From contig AP006628.2 in assembly GCA_000009845.1 (NCBI GenBank), positions 592,590 to 656,589 on the forward strand: a DNA stretch of 64,000 nt, in the 5' to 3' direction. Shown here piece by piece: positions 8,577 through 16,149 of the stretch (position 1 is its first letter; every line of letters starts with the position of its first letter). Source of the DNA: Onion yellows phytoplasma OY-M (GTDB lineage Bacteria > Bacillota_I > Bacilli_A > Acholeplasmatales > Acholeplasmataceae). The notes under the pieces are model-generated. The model was not told where the DNA came from. It was given only the letters and a program-made list of their open reading frames with translations, and did no database searches. The position numbers and the translations under genes were made by a program.

Positions 8577-8867
8577 TTATTTTCCAGGGGTTGGATGGTT
8601 GTTTTTTGGATGATTTGGGTTGTTTGTTTGTGAGTGGGGTTTTTGTTGGTTTTGAGTTGATTGTGGGGTTTGGGGTTTTGGTTGGCTATTGTTTGTATTG
8701 TTTGGTTTTGGGGTTGTTAATTCTTGTATTCTTCTTTTGAACGGATGAGTGTCGTTAGGGTTGAATAGTTGAAGAAAACTAAAAAATAGATGTTTAAATA
8801 TAAAACATAAAACGGTAACAAAAACTGCGCCCGTCATGAAGCCAATAGTAAAATTTGAATCAATCAT
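8577..8867 (-). CDS. Small membrane protein with Pro/Asn/Gln-rich tail
   Basis: One TM segment (about residues 8-30, IGFMTGAVFVTVLCFIF) is followed by a low-complexity tail rich in P, N, Q, S and H (TPKPNNTNNSQPKPQTPQ). AAAGGA lies 9-10 nt before the second ATG, which is chosen here. An ATG six bases upstream would put the site too close. Function unknown; it lies in the PMU membrane-protein block. Confidence 0.6.
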   Translation of the reverse strand: MIDSNFTIGFMTGAVFVTVLCFIFKHLFFSFLQLFNPNDTHPFKRRIQELTTPKPNNTNNSQPKPQTPQSTQNQQKPHSQTNNPNHPKNNHPTPGK

Positions 8868-8928
8868 TTTCATTGTCCTTTCCGATTGAGGTTTTGTTGT
8901 GTTTTTGGGATTTTAACAATCTTTTTCT

Positions 8929-9303
8929 TTATTTTTTGTCTCTCCAAATAGCGACTTTTAAATTTTGGGTTGAGATTTGGGATTGTAGTTTGTTTTGAGA
9001 ATCCCTTATTTCATCTAGTTTTTTTATTAATTGTTGTTCTCGGTATTCCTGTTTTGCGTTTTTTATTTCTAAGTTTTGTAGTTTTTTGTTGGGGAAAAAG
9101 AGGCCCAAAATGGTTTCTTTAATAAAAATAATTATATTTTTAATTAATTTAAAAACTGGTTTAAATCCAGTGACAATAAGAATGGCGAAAAGAGTTGTTT
9201 GGATTGCATCGGTTCTTCGTTCTAGGATTTCGGTTGTTGTAAATCCTTTGGTATAATTAAGGAAATAGTTTGTAATAGTTGTTAAAATTGTAAAAATAAA
9301 CAT
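8929..9303 (-). CDS. 124-aa membrane protein with C-terminal coiled coil
   Basis: Two hydrophobic stretches (about residues 2-18 and 36-75) are followed by a charged heptad-rich tail (NLEIKNAKQEYREQQLIKKL). It overlaps the upstream 68-aa gene by 22 nt. Not recognised beyond belonging to the conserved PMU membrane-protein set. Confidence 0.6.
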   Translation of the reverse strand: MFIFTILTTITNYFLNYTKGFTTTEILERRTDAIQTTLFAILIVTGFKPVFKLIKNIIIFIKETILGLFFPNKKLQNLEIKNAKQEYREQQLIKKLDEIRDSQNKLQSQISTQNLKVAIWRDKK

Positions 9304-9488
9304 GGTTTTGTTACCTTTCTGATTTGGTTAAAAAAGTAAATTACAAAAAGGATTAAAATTATCGTTAATGTGGCTGATATATAACAAAGTGTTTGTAAAT
9401 TTGGTTGGAAATAACTAATTGCTTGATACGTTATAAATGTAGTTATTGGAATTAACAAAACTAAGAGGGGGTGTTTTAAAATATTCAT
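9282..9488 (-). CDS. 68-aa two-TM protein
   Basis: Two TM helices (LLVLLIPITTFITYQAI and ISATLTIILILFVIYFF). Its ATG overlaps the stop of the upstream 37-aa gene (ATGA), which suggests translational coupling. Function unknown. Confidence 0.6.
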   Translation of the reverse strand: MNILKHPLLVLLIPITTFITYQAISYFQPNLQTLCYISATLTIILILFVIYFFNQIRKVTKPCLFLQF

Positions 9489-9598
9489 TTTTTTAGCTTC
9501 TCCTTTGATTTTTTGATATTGTTATTTTTCTTTTTAGTTGTTTGGGGACGGTCTTTGAAGTAAGTTCCACGATATGCTTCGGTCATTCCATCACTCAT
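9485..9598 (-). CDS. 37-aa conserved PMU microprotein (MSDxMTExxRGTYFKDR)
   Basis: The sequence begins MSDGMTEAYRGTYFKDRPQT and ends Lys/Asn-rich. A paralogue of the same length occurs at 38272-38385, sharing MSDxMTE and RGTYFKDR. AAAGGAGAAA lies just upstream. It follows the HU gene here but precedes it in the second PMU. A small basic protein beside HU and SSB may belong to nucleoid or replication function (inference). Confidence 0.7.
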   Translation of the reverse strand: MSDGMTEAYRGTYFKDRPQTTKKKNNNIKKSKEKLKK

Positions 9599-9614
9599 TT
9601 CTTTATTTCTCCTT

Positions 9615-9947
9615 TTATTTTAATTTTAGTTCTTTAACTTTATCTTTGATGGTTTTAGAAAGTTTAAAAGTTACTACTGTTTTTGAAGGAATTTTTAAGT
9701 TTTTTCCAGTTCTTTGGGCGTTTTTTTTGCCTGTGCGTTTATTGATGATAAATTTAGTTTCGGGGGTTAGGTGGGCTTTTCTAGTTTTTAAGATGAATTT
9801 ACCGAGTTTAGATGATAAAACTACTTCCGCGTTGTTTGTGATTGCTTTAATTATTGCATTCTCAAACGAGTTGTAAAATTCTTCGGTTTGGGTTATTGAG
9901 GTTTTGTTTTTCTCAGCTATTGATTTAATTAATTCTTTTTTTGTCAT
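9615..9947 (-). CDS. himA: HU-family DNA-binding protein
   Basis: 110 aa. It starts MTKKELIKSIAEKNKTS as in HU/IHF, has the helical dimer half and GKFILKTRKA leading to the DNA-binding arm, and ends with KLSKTIKDKVKEL. The arm contains an insertion of about 15-20 residues (HLTPETKFIINKRTGKKNAQ) relative to the 96-aa paralogue at 37985-38275, probably from an internal duplication of the RTGKN turn. It would bend or package PMU DNA. It is in a block with ssb and a sigma factor. Confidence 0.9.
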   Translation of the reverse strand: MTKKELIKSIAEKNKTSITQTEEFYNSFENAIIKAITNNAEVVLSSKLGKFILKTRKAHLTPETKFIINKRTGKKNAQRTGKNLKIPSKTVVTFKLSKTIKDKVKELKLK

Positions 9948-9981
9948 ATTTTTTTCTCCTTTGATTTTTTGATTTTATTGG

Positions 9982-10006
9982 GTATAAAAAAGCCCCTTTT
10001 GGACTT
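9982..10006 (-). terminator. Weak intrinsic terminator after ssb
   Basis: AGTCC-AAAA-GGGGCT followed by six T on the minus strand, between ssb and the HU gene. Confidence 0.4.
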
Positions 10007-10019
10007 AATTGTGTTAAGG

Positions 10020-10334
10020 TTATTGGGTTTTGTTTTCTAAAAAGATTACGTTTTGAATAATTACTTTGGTAGTGGTTCGCGTTTGTCCTTCGTTAGTTTT
10101 ATATTTTTGGATTGATAGGTTGCCTTCGACATATATTTTTGAACCCTTATGCAGGTATTTGTGGCAGTTTTCGGCTTGTGTTCTAAAAACAACACAAGGG
10201 GTGTATTGGACTTTATCTTTGTTGTTGATGGCTAAATTGAAATCTATTTTAGGGATTTGTTCGTTGTTACTGTTGATATATTGTTTTTCTAAGTCGTGGG
10301 CGATGTTGCCGATTAGTTGAACTTTGTTTAACAT
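10020..10334 (-). CDS. ssb: Single-stranded DNA-binding protein (no acidic tip)
   Basis: 104 aa, with OB-fold features MLNKVQLIGNIAHDLE, PCVVFRTQAENCHKYLHKGSKIYVEGNL and a closing KVIIQNVIFL strand. It ends ...LENKTQ, without the conserved C-terminal Asp/Leu-Pro-Phe tip retained by the paralogue at 38456-38791 (DNLPF). It should bind ssDNA but may not recruit partner proteins. AGGAGA precedes the ATG. Confidence 0.88.
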   Translation of the reverse strand: MLNKVQLIGNIAHDLEKQYINSNNEQIPKIDFNLAINNKDKVQYTPCVVFRTQAENCHKYLHKGSKIYVEGNLSIQKYKTNEGQTRTTTKVIIQNVIFLENKTQ

Positions 10335-10348
10335 ATTTTGTTTTCTCC

Positions 10349-10963
10349 TTATTTTTTGTTATTTGGGCTTAGTTTTCTAATTGCTATGTTTTTTATTGTT
10401 TCTACTTGTCTTAAATTTAAATTTAGTTTTTGGGAGATTTCTTGGTTGGTGAAAGTTGGTTGGTGATTTTTGGTTATGTTTTCTAGGGTGATGCCGAAAC
10501 TTAAACAAATAACATTGAATTCGTTTTTGCTTAGTTTAGATTTTAGCTTTTTTATGAGTTGTTCGTGATTTACTTGTTTTAGCCATAATTGATGGGGGTT
10601 TGGGTTGGTTATTCTATCGGGCTCATAATGTTGTTCTTTAAAACTAATATTGTTTGGTTTGGTGGTTTTTTGGGGGATTGAAGGTGAGTGGCTTTTTCTT
10701 ATTAGTTCGTTGATTGTTGATTTTATTGTTGGAGTTGCGTAGGCGATGAAATCATAACCTAAATCTTGGTAATTATCGAGGGCTTTGATTAATCCTAAGA
10801 TGCCTTCTTGGTATAAATCCTCTTTAGTTAATAATTTAGGGTAATATTTGAATTTTGAACTAATTTTTTTTACTAATGGTAAATGAAGTTCAATTAATTG
10901 ATCTCTTATTTCAAAATTCTTTTTATTTTTTAAAAAAAGTAAAAATAAATCTTTTCTTTTCAT
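10349..10963 (-). CDS. sigF: Sigma-70-family sigma factor of the PMU
   Basis: The chosen ATG (MKRKDLFLLF) has AGAAAGGA 7 nt upstream. Upstream codons to 11035 lack a better site and include the palindrome. Region 2 is clear: DQLIELHLPLVKKISSKF...LYQEGILGLIKALDNYQDLGYDFIAYATPTI. A helix-turn-helix region 4 follows (FTNQEISQKLNLNLRQVETIKNIAIRKL). About 204 aa, short like alternative sigma factors. It heads the minus-strand block and may direct RNA polymerase to PMU promoters. A paralogue at 40031-40461 is decayed. Confidence 0.88.
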   Translation of the reverse strand: MKRKDLFLLFLKNKKNFEIRDQLIELHLPLVKKISSKFKYYPKLLTKEDLYQEGILGLIKALDNYQDLGYDFIAYATPTIKSTINELIRKSHSPSIPQKTTKPNNISFKEQHYEPDRITNPNPHQLWLKQVNHEQLIKKLKSKLSKNEFNVICLSFGITLENITKNHQPTFTNQEISQKLNLNLRQVETIKNIAIRKLSPNNKK

Positions 10964-10971
10964 TTGAATCC

Positions 10972-10993
10972 TTTCTAAAAACGTTTTTAGAAA
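10972..10993. promoter_or_regulatory. 22-bp perfect palindrome upstream of sigma gene
   Basis: TTTCTAAAAACGTTTTTAGAAA, 9 nt upstream of the sigma start and overlapping its ribosome-site side. The second PMU has TTTCTAAAAATATTTTTAGAAA at the same position (40470-40491). This suggests an operator or a translation-controlling hairpin. Confidence 0.6.
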
Positions 10994-11031
10994 AGATGAG
11001 TATAATTTCTTTTTTTTATTTCTTTTAAAAA

Positions 11032-11066
11032 ACAAAAAAAGACCAACTTAAAAAGTTGATCTTAAT
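11032..11066. terminator. Hairpin in the divergent gap upstream of sigF
   Basis: AAAAAAGACCAACTT-AA-AAAGTTGATCTT, an interrupted stem with flanking A and T runs. A matching hairpin (GACTAACTTAATAGTTAGTC) lies at 40530-40552 upstream of the other sigma copy. Confidence 0.4.
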
Positions 11067-11089
11067 TGTTATTTTTTATCTAATTTTTG

Positions 11090-12050
11090 TGTGAGGTTTG
11101 GGGTGCACCTCAAATTAATAGTTTAACTTTAGAAACTCAAAAAGCCAATTTAGAACATGATTTAACTCAAAAACAAGAAGAATTAGAAAATAATCAAAAA
11201 CTATCTCAACAAGAAAAAAAAGAACTTAAAAAAGAAATCAATCAACAAAACGACAAAATCCGTTCTAAAGAAAACGAAATCTTTACCCAAGATCAAAAGA
11301 TTAATCAACTAGAAACTGATCTTCACCAAGAAAAAACGATCAAAACCGAAAAAGAAAAACAAATTAATGAATTAATCCATCAAATTAACGAACAAAACCA
11401 AAATGACCGAACAACTCCAAAACCAACTCCAAGAACAAAAATCCTTAATCGAAACTAAAAACCAAGAATTAATAACTAATCAAGCTTTATCTGAACAAGA
11501 AAAACAAGAACTCCAAAAGGAAATCAATCAATTAACAACTAATTTTCAACAAAAACAAAAAGAATACGAAAACACTATTAATCAAAAAGACCAAGAAATC
11601 GATCAATTAAACCAAATCATCAACGAACAAGCAAACGAAATTAACCGTTTAAGCGAAGAATTAGAACAACAAATTGATAAATGGGTGCAACAAGGTCTTC
11701 ACATTGAAGCTCTAGAAGGAACCATTAAAGCTTTAGAAAACGTCTCTGGTAAATACATCGAAGAAAACGCCGAACTCCGTCATGAAATCAATAAACTTAA
11801 AGAACAAATAAAAGACGAACAAAAAGCACATGAAGCAACTAAATTAAACTTAAAAACCGAAAGCGAGAAATTAACGCAAAAAACAGAAAAATTAAAAAAA
11901 ATCAATTTAACTATACAAGAAAAAAAGGTTAGCTATAGTGCCGCAATTCAACCTTTAAAAGCTTGTATTAAAGAAGATGTAAGACAAAGAATTAATAGCG
12001 CAAAGGAAAAAGTCAATAAAGTAACTTCTTGGTTCAAAAAATGGTTTTAA
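11090..12050 (+). pseudogene. Long coiled-coil protein, 5'-truncated and frameshifted
   Basis: Heptad-rich sequence (LTLETQKANLEHDLTQKQEE...) reads from an ATG-less 5' end. It changes frame near 11400 (NEQNQN then MTEQLQNQLQEQ) and ends with a basic amphipathic stretch NKVTSWFKKWF. One lost base explains the shift. A second copy of the 3' part lies at 52105-52445. The protein resembles SMC-like coiled coils only in composition. Its downstream neighbour in both places is the 243/244-aa anchored protein. Confidence 0.7.
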
Positions 12051-12116
12051 TTAAAATTCAAAAGTCAAATGTGTTAAAATGTTGGTATGTTATAAATTAC
12101 CCGAAAGGAACTAATC

Positions 12117-12848
12117 ATGTTTAATATTAAAAAAATCATTAAATGGTTTTTTATTATTTTAGGGATACTTCTTTTTTTATTTATTGGTTTTATTGTTTTA
12201 ACCGAAATGGGAATCATTAAATTACCAGAATTACCAAAAAAAGAAATTCCCAGCATAAAAGAAACCAAAATGGTAATTCATGAAGAATGGTATGACAATA
12301 ATAACAAATGTACAATGATTAAAGCCAAATACACTTTTGATGGCCTTAATGGAATCGGTTATTATCAACAACAACTTCAAGAAAAAAAAGGTAGTCATAA
12401 CGATATTTCAATCGCTCAAGATCGCCTCGAAATCCAAAAAGAACCTTCTAACCTCGCCAAATACATCAAAGACCGTTATCCTTTCGACCGTTGGAATAAC
12501 AGAGGTTTAACTTATGAGGAAACCTCAGTGAATGAATTTGAATTTTCTAGTTTTGATACTAAAAACGACAGCCATTTACATTATTATATCAACTTCGAAA
12601 AACAATTCAAAGAAGAATCAAGCGGTAATTGCTTAATTCTTAAATACAAAGGCCCTAAATACTTGATAGAAAAAGACAAAGACTACTATCTTGGATGCGC
12701 TCATGTTTCCAACTCCAATTTCAAATTAACCAATTTCCACCTCCACTTCAACCCAAAAAGAAAAACTTTATCCCTTTACCAAGATAAACACAACAAAGAT
12801 AAAGTCAAAGAAGCAGAAAATAATAAAAGAACCAGCGATGACTGGTGA
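12117..12848 (+). CDS. 243-aa N-anchored extracytoplasmic protein
   Basis: One TM helix (about residues 8-31, IKWFFIILGILLFLFIGFIV) is followed by a soluble domain with WDNRGLTYEET-like and YLIEKDKDYYLG motifs and a charged tail. The paralogue at 52530-53264 is identical in the first 48 residues and the upstream 60 bases but diverged in patches after that. CCGAAAGGAAC provides the ribosome site. It flanks both effector slots on the 5' side. Function unknown; likely exposed outside the membrane. Confidence 0.75.
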   Translation: MFNIKKIIKWFFIILGILLFLFIGFIVLTEMGIIKLPELPKKEIPSIKETKMVIHEEWYDNNNKCTMIKAKYTFDGLNGIGYYQQQLQEKKGSHNDISIAQDRLEIQKEPSNLAKYIKDRYPFDRWNNRGLTYEETSVNEFEFSSFDTKNDSHLHYYINFEKQFKEESSGNCLILKYKGPKYLIEKDKDYYLGCAHVSNSNFKLTNFHLHFNPKRKTLSLYQDKHNKDKVKEAENNKRTSDDW

Positions 12849-12913
12849 TAAAAATTTTAACAACTTCCAATATGTGAAAAATAAAGGAATAAAAATCAAA
12901 GGAGATTTAATTA

Positions 12914-13291
12914 ATGATTAAATTACAAAATCAATTTAAAATAATAAATATTTGTTTATTTATTTTCTTAGGATTATTTTTAATAAATAATAATTATTAT
13001 GTTATGGCAATGAATAATGGCCATATATCTCAAAATAACGGACATGATAATGATCATACTAATTTTCAAAATCAAGCTCGTATTTTACAAAATTTAAATT
13101 TTCAACAAGCTGGAATAGTTCAACAAATTTTTAATGCTAGGAATAATAACTCTTCTGAAGAAGTTATTAATAATCTTATGAGGCAAAATATTGAATTAAG
13201 TAGTCGTATCGCTGCTCAACAAATTATTCTTCAAAACGCCATGCCGCAACAAAACGATCAAAATCAACAAAACAATCCTAGAAGACGTTAA
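12914..13291 (+). CDS. Secreted SVM-family effector candidate (125 aa)
   Basis: Residues 1-33 (MIKLQNQFKIINICLFIFLG then ...NNNYYVMAM) form the sequence-variable mosaic (SVM) signal peptide of phytoplasma secreted proteins, with cleavage expected after VMA. The mature part is short, Asn/Gln-rich and helical (AGIVQQIFNARNNNSSEEV) and ends NNPRRR. The conserved leader AAAGGAGATTTAATTAATG is shared with the other SVM genes here. The ending and helical style resemble the 188-aa neighbour. Host target unknown. Confidence 0.8.
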   Translation: MIKLQNQFKIINICLFIFLGLFLINNNYYVMAMNNGHISQNNGHDNDHTNFQNQARILQNLNFQQAGIVQQIFNARNNNSSEEVINNLMRQNIELSSRIAAQQIILQNAMPQQNDQNQQNNPRRR

Positions 13292-13344
13292 ATAATTTAA
13301 AATATATTTTATTGTTATTATCAATATCAAAGGAGATTCATATA

Positions 13345-14079
13345 ATGTTTAAATTAAAAACAAATTTATTATTTTTTAAAATCGTTTTATTTATTAGTTT
13401 AGGATTTTTTTTAATTATTAGTAATAATTCCGTTATGGCGATGGAAAACAATGAATTACAAAATAATTCTAATTTTAACGATAATAACATAGAAATACCT
13501 TTTGAAAATTTACCTAAACAACAAACAATTCAAATTAATAATTCTTTTCATGAAAAGAATATCATTAAATTTTTATTTGAAACAAAAATAAACCTTAGTA
13601 AAAAATTAGGGGTTTATGATTTGAAAAATTTAAAAGAAAAATATAATGGTTTTTTAATTAAATTTAATATAAATGTAAAACAATTTGTTAATACAAATAA
13701 TGCTAAAATATGTTTATATAGTAATGCTAGTGATTTAGATAATCCTATATATGATCGTTATAATTTTATAGGTTTTTTAGAAAGAATAATAATAGATAAT
13801 GTTTCAGAAGAAGGATTATTTAATTATAAATTAAAAAATAACAATCATATTGAAATATATAAATCTGTATTTAAACAAGGATTAGATAATAATTTGTCGG
13901 AATCAGAATTGGAAGAAAATGTTTTTAAAATAATCTTAGATTTTGATATAAAAAAAGAATCTAATGATTTATATATGTTTTTTATTTTATATGCTTATGG
14001 TTTTACAGAATCGCAAAATTATGAATATATAAATAATTTTAAACTTGATAAAAACATTACTTTTTATAAAAATATTTAA
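13345..14079 (+). CDS. Secreted SVM-family effector candidate (244 aa)
   Basis: Start chosen at MFKLKTNLLFF because CAAAGGAGATTC lies just upstream. The frame also runs 11 codons further back without a site. The signal peptide ends SVMAM (about residue 33). The mature protein of about 211 residues is globular-looking, mixed helix and strand, unlike the Gln-rich helical SVM proteins on either side. No known domain recognised. It lies between two helical SVM genes in the first effector slot. Confidence 0.75.
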   Translation: MFKLKTNLLFFKIVLFISLGFFLIISNNSVMAMENNELQNNSNFNDNNIEIPFENLPKQQTIQINNSFHEKNIIKFLFETKINLSKKLGVYDLKNLKEKYNGFLIKFNINVKQFVNTNNAKICLYSNASDLDNPIYDRYNFIGFLERIIIDNVSEEGLFNYKLKNNNHIEIYKSVFKQGLDNNLSESELEENVFKIILDFDIKKESNDLYMFFILYAYGFTESQNYEYINNFKLDKNITFYKNI

Positions 14080-14325
14080 TTTTATAATATAATTAATTAT
14101 ATTATAAACAGAAGAATATTGGAAATAAGGATAAAATAAGAAAATATTTATTAATGATTAAAATCAAAAATAATTTATTATTAGACACTTTTTAATCTAA
14201 ATAAAAAAAACAATGTTAAAGCTAAATAAGCAAAAATGAAAATAATTATCCTTAAAGAAGTATAAAGATATTAAATACTAACATATTAAAATTTAAAAAA
14301 TGAAAAATTAAAGGAGATTTAATTA
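14080..14325. other. AT-rich gap within the effector slot
   Basis: No convincing gene. A tiny ATGATTAAAATCAAAAATAA start at 14154 resembles the SVM leader but stops after 13 codons, suggesting the remnant of a lost effector gene. Leader bases AAAGGAGATTTAATTA precede the next gene. Confidence 0.4.
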
Positions 14326-14892
14326 ATGATTAAATTACAAAATCAATTTAAAATAATAAGTATTTATTTATTTACTTTTTTAGGACTATTATTTATAACT
14401 AATAATTATCAAGTTATGGCAATGGATAATAACGATGGTATATCTGAAAATAATTCAGTTGTTGATAATCATATAGATGAATATAATACTTTTAGAAACT
14501 TATTATTAACCCAAGGTAGAATATCTCAACAATTGATTAATGCTCTTTTTAATCATAGTTCAGTAACAGAAATTAATTTTTTGTTGAATCAAATACAACA
14601 AGTACACCAACAAATAATAACTTATCAACAAAGACAACTAAATAATCAAGAACAAATGTTAAGAAATTTTGATAATAATATGACAATAGTTCAATTAGAA
14701 AGAGAATATTTATTGTTAACACAAGAGATGATTTCAGCAATTAATAATACACCACTTTATGCTTCAGAAGAACAAATAAATACCTTAAGAAATATTCAAA
14801 CAAGAATAGATCAAAATCAAAGACAAATAAATATCATTAGAAATCAAATACAAAATAACCAAAATCAACCAAATAATCATAGAAGACGTTAA
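14326..14892 (+). CDS. Secreted SVM-family effector candidate (188 aa, helical)
   Basis: The SVM signal (MIKLQNQFKIISIYLFTFLG ... YQVMAM) is followed by a mature region of long Gln/Asn-rich amphipathic helices (RISQQLINALFNHSSVTEI; TRIDQNQRQINIIRNQIQ) and the tail NQPNNHRRR. This tail recurs in the decayed SVM gene at 54770-55127 (NQPNNNRRH). Coiled-coil binding to host proteins is plausible for such folds but is inference. A terminator follows. Confidence 0.8.
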   Translation: MIKLQNQFKIISIYLFTFLGLLFITNNYQVMAMDNNDGISENNSVVDNHIDEYNTFRNLLLTQGRISQQLINALFNHSSVTEINFLLNQIQQVHQQIITYQQRQLNNQEQMLRNFDNNMTIVQLEREYLLLTQEMISAINNTPLYASEEQINTLRNIQTRIDQNQRQINIIRNQIQNNQNQPNNHRRR

Positions 14893-14920
14893 AATAATTA
14901 AATTTTTTAATCACAAACTC

Positions 14921-14947
14921 AAGACCCTTCAGGGTCTTTTTTTATTT
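14921..14947 (+). terminator. Intrinsic terminator after effector slot
   Basis: AAGACCC-TTCA-GGGTCTTTTTTT. The same hairpin follows the second effector slot (55154-55181). Confidence 0.8.
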
Positions 14948-14980
14948 AACAACACACCCCTTGGAAAGGAAACAAAAACC

Positions 14981-15196
14981 ATGTTAATGAAAAAAATCTT
15001 TCAATCTTTACCTAGTAATCTCATCTTTTTCATCATCACTCTACTTTTATTTATTCCAATTATCACTATTTATTATGTCATTAAATTCTATCTTTTCACC
15101 GTTAAACTAAGTCTTCACCAATTAAAACAAGGAATAGTGGTTCAATTCTATCAACATTTAATCACGAAACAACCCAATCATGTGGAATCTATTTAA
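14981..15196 (+). CDS. 71-aa membrane protein (PMU conserved)
   Basis: A long hydrophobic N-terminal half (ILFFIITLLLFIPIITIYYVI-like, residues about 13-40) is followed by a short basic/Gln tail. GGAAAGGAAAC is upstream. Paralogues are at 27557-27763 and, truncated by hflB fusion, at 55219. The end overlaps the next gene (ATGTGG). It marks the 3' border of the effector slot. Function unknown. Confidence 0.65.
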   Translation: MLMKKIFQSLPSNLIFFIITLLLFIPIITIYYVIKFYLFTVKLSLHQLKQGIVVQFYQHLITKQPNHVESI

Positions 15197-15428
15197 TACT
15201 TGGTTAACCAAGCTAAATAATAGCCTTAATACTATCAGTCATTATTTCTTTACTTATCAAAATCAATGGTTAAATTTAGGTTTATTAACAATTATTTTAT
15301 TATTTCTTCCTCATCTTTTATATTTAATTGATTTTCTTTTTAAATGTCTTTATCACATTCTACGGTTTATTTATTATTTAGGAAAATATCTTTTATTATT
15401 ATTAAAGAAAATATTTAAGAAAGAATGA
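15180..15428 (+). CDS. 82-aa membrane protein (PMU conserved)
   Basis: Begins MWNLFNTWLTKLNNSLNTIS, then two hydrophobic segments and a Lys-rich end. Its start overlaps the preceding gene by 17 nt. The paralogue at 27334-27573 has the same overlap. The stop overlaps the downstream YqaJ-type gene. Function unknown. Confidence 0.65.
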   Translation: MWNLFNTWLTKLNNSLNTISHYFFTYQNQWLNLGLLTIILLFLPHLLYLIDFLFKCLYHILRFIYYLGKYLLLLLKKIFKKE

Positions 15429-15433
15429 ATATT

Positions 15434-16075
15434 ATGAGAATCAAAAACTTAAATCAAAGAACCAAATTATGGTACCAACATCGAAAAAAATACATCAACG
15501 CTTCGGAAATTGCTTCCATTACGGGGTTAGACCCTTTTCGTTCCATGGAACAGTTAGTTCTTGATAAACTCTTTGGAACTACTTTTACCGCTAATCAATA
15601 TACACTGCATGGCCAAAAAATGGAACCCATCGCGCGACAGTTTTTCATACAAAAAACCAATTTAATTTTCGAAGACACTATTTTTACTGATGATCAAGTT
15701 AACCTTTTTTCCGCATCTTTAGATGGTTACAATGAACAACACCAAGCTGTTTTAGAAATTAAATGTCCTTATGTGAATGAAAACCAAGAAGTCTCAACCA
15801 CTTGGACTCATTTTTTAACTCACCCTCAGTTAGAAAATATCCCACAATACTATTGGGCCCAAGTTCAATGTCAACTCTATTGTTCTCAAGCACAATTTGC
15901 TTACTTTTTAGTCTATTTTAACGACCAAAACTATCACGTTGTTCGGATTTATCCTGACAAAACCTTTATTACAAAAATGATTCAAGATAGTCAAAAATAC
16001 TTAGCTCTTTTAACCAAAGCCAAAGACGAATTAGAAAAAACCACTTATTTAAAACAATTAAGCAAAATCAAATAA
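15434..16075 (+). CDS. YqaJ/lambda-exonuclease-type recombination nuclease
   Basis: 213 aa. QRTKLWYQHRKKYINASEIASITG is the typical N-terminal signature. It is followed by GxxxEPIARQFF (E), SLDGYN (catalytic D) and LEIKCPY (E-x-K), the PD-(D/E)xK active site of the YqaJ family. It would be a 5'-3' exonuclease for phage-type single-strand annealing recombination, probably with an SSB-like partner. The ATG at 15434 aligns with the paralogue's start; an in-frame ATG lies at 15425. The paralogue at 26701-27331 is frameshifted, so this is the intact copy. Confidence 0.82.
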   Translation: MRIKNLNQRTKLWYQHRKKYINASEIASITGLDPFRSMEQLVLDKLFGTTFTANQYTLHGQKMEPIARQFFIQKTNLIFEDTIFTDDQVNLFSASLDGYNEQHQAVLEIKCPYVNENQEVSTTWTHFLTHPQLENIPQYYWAQVQCQLYCSQAQFAYFLVYFNDQNYHVVRIYPDKTFITKMIQDSQKYLALLTKAKDELEKTTYLKQLSKIK

Positions 16076-16090
16076 TTGATTCATACTTTT

Positions 16091-16118
16091 AGACCTTCAA
16101 TTTGAAGGTCTTTTTTTT
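16091..16118 (+). terminator. Intrinsic terminator
   Basis: AGACCTTCAATTTGAAGGTCT followed by seven T, between the exonuclease and tmk genes. Confidence 0.8.
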
Positions 16119-16149
16119 ATGCCCAAATTAAAAATCAAAGGAGAAAACA

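Noticed and set aside
9574-9876. Plus-strand frame opposite the HU gene
   Set aside because: Antisense shadow of a clear HU protein.
10738-10750. GTAGGCGATGA inside the sigma gene as an internal copy of the element TIR
   Set aside because: Only 10 of 12 bases match and it encodes conserved region-2 residues (FIAYAT), so it is coincidence.
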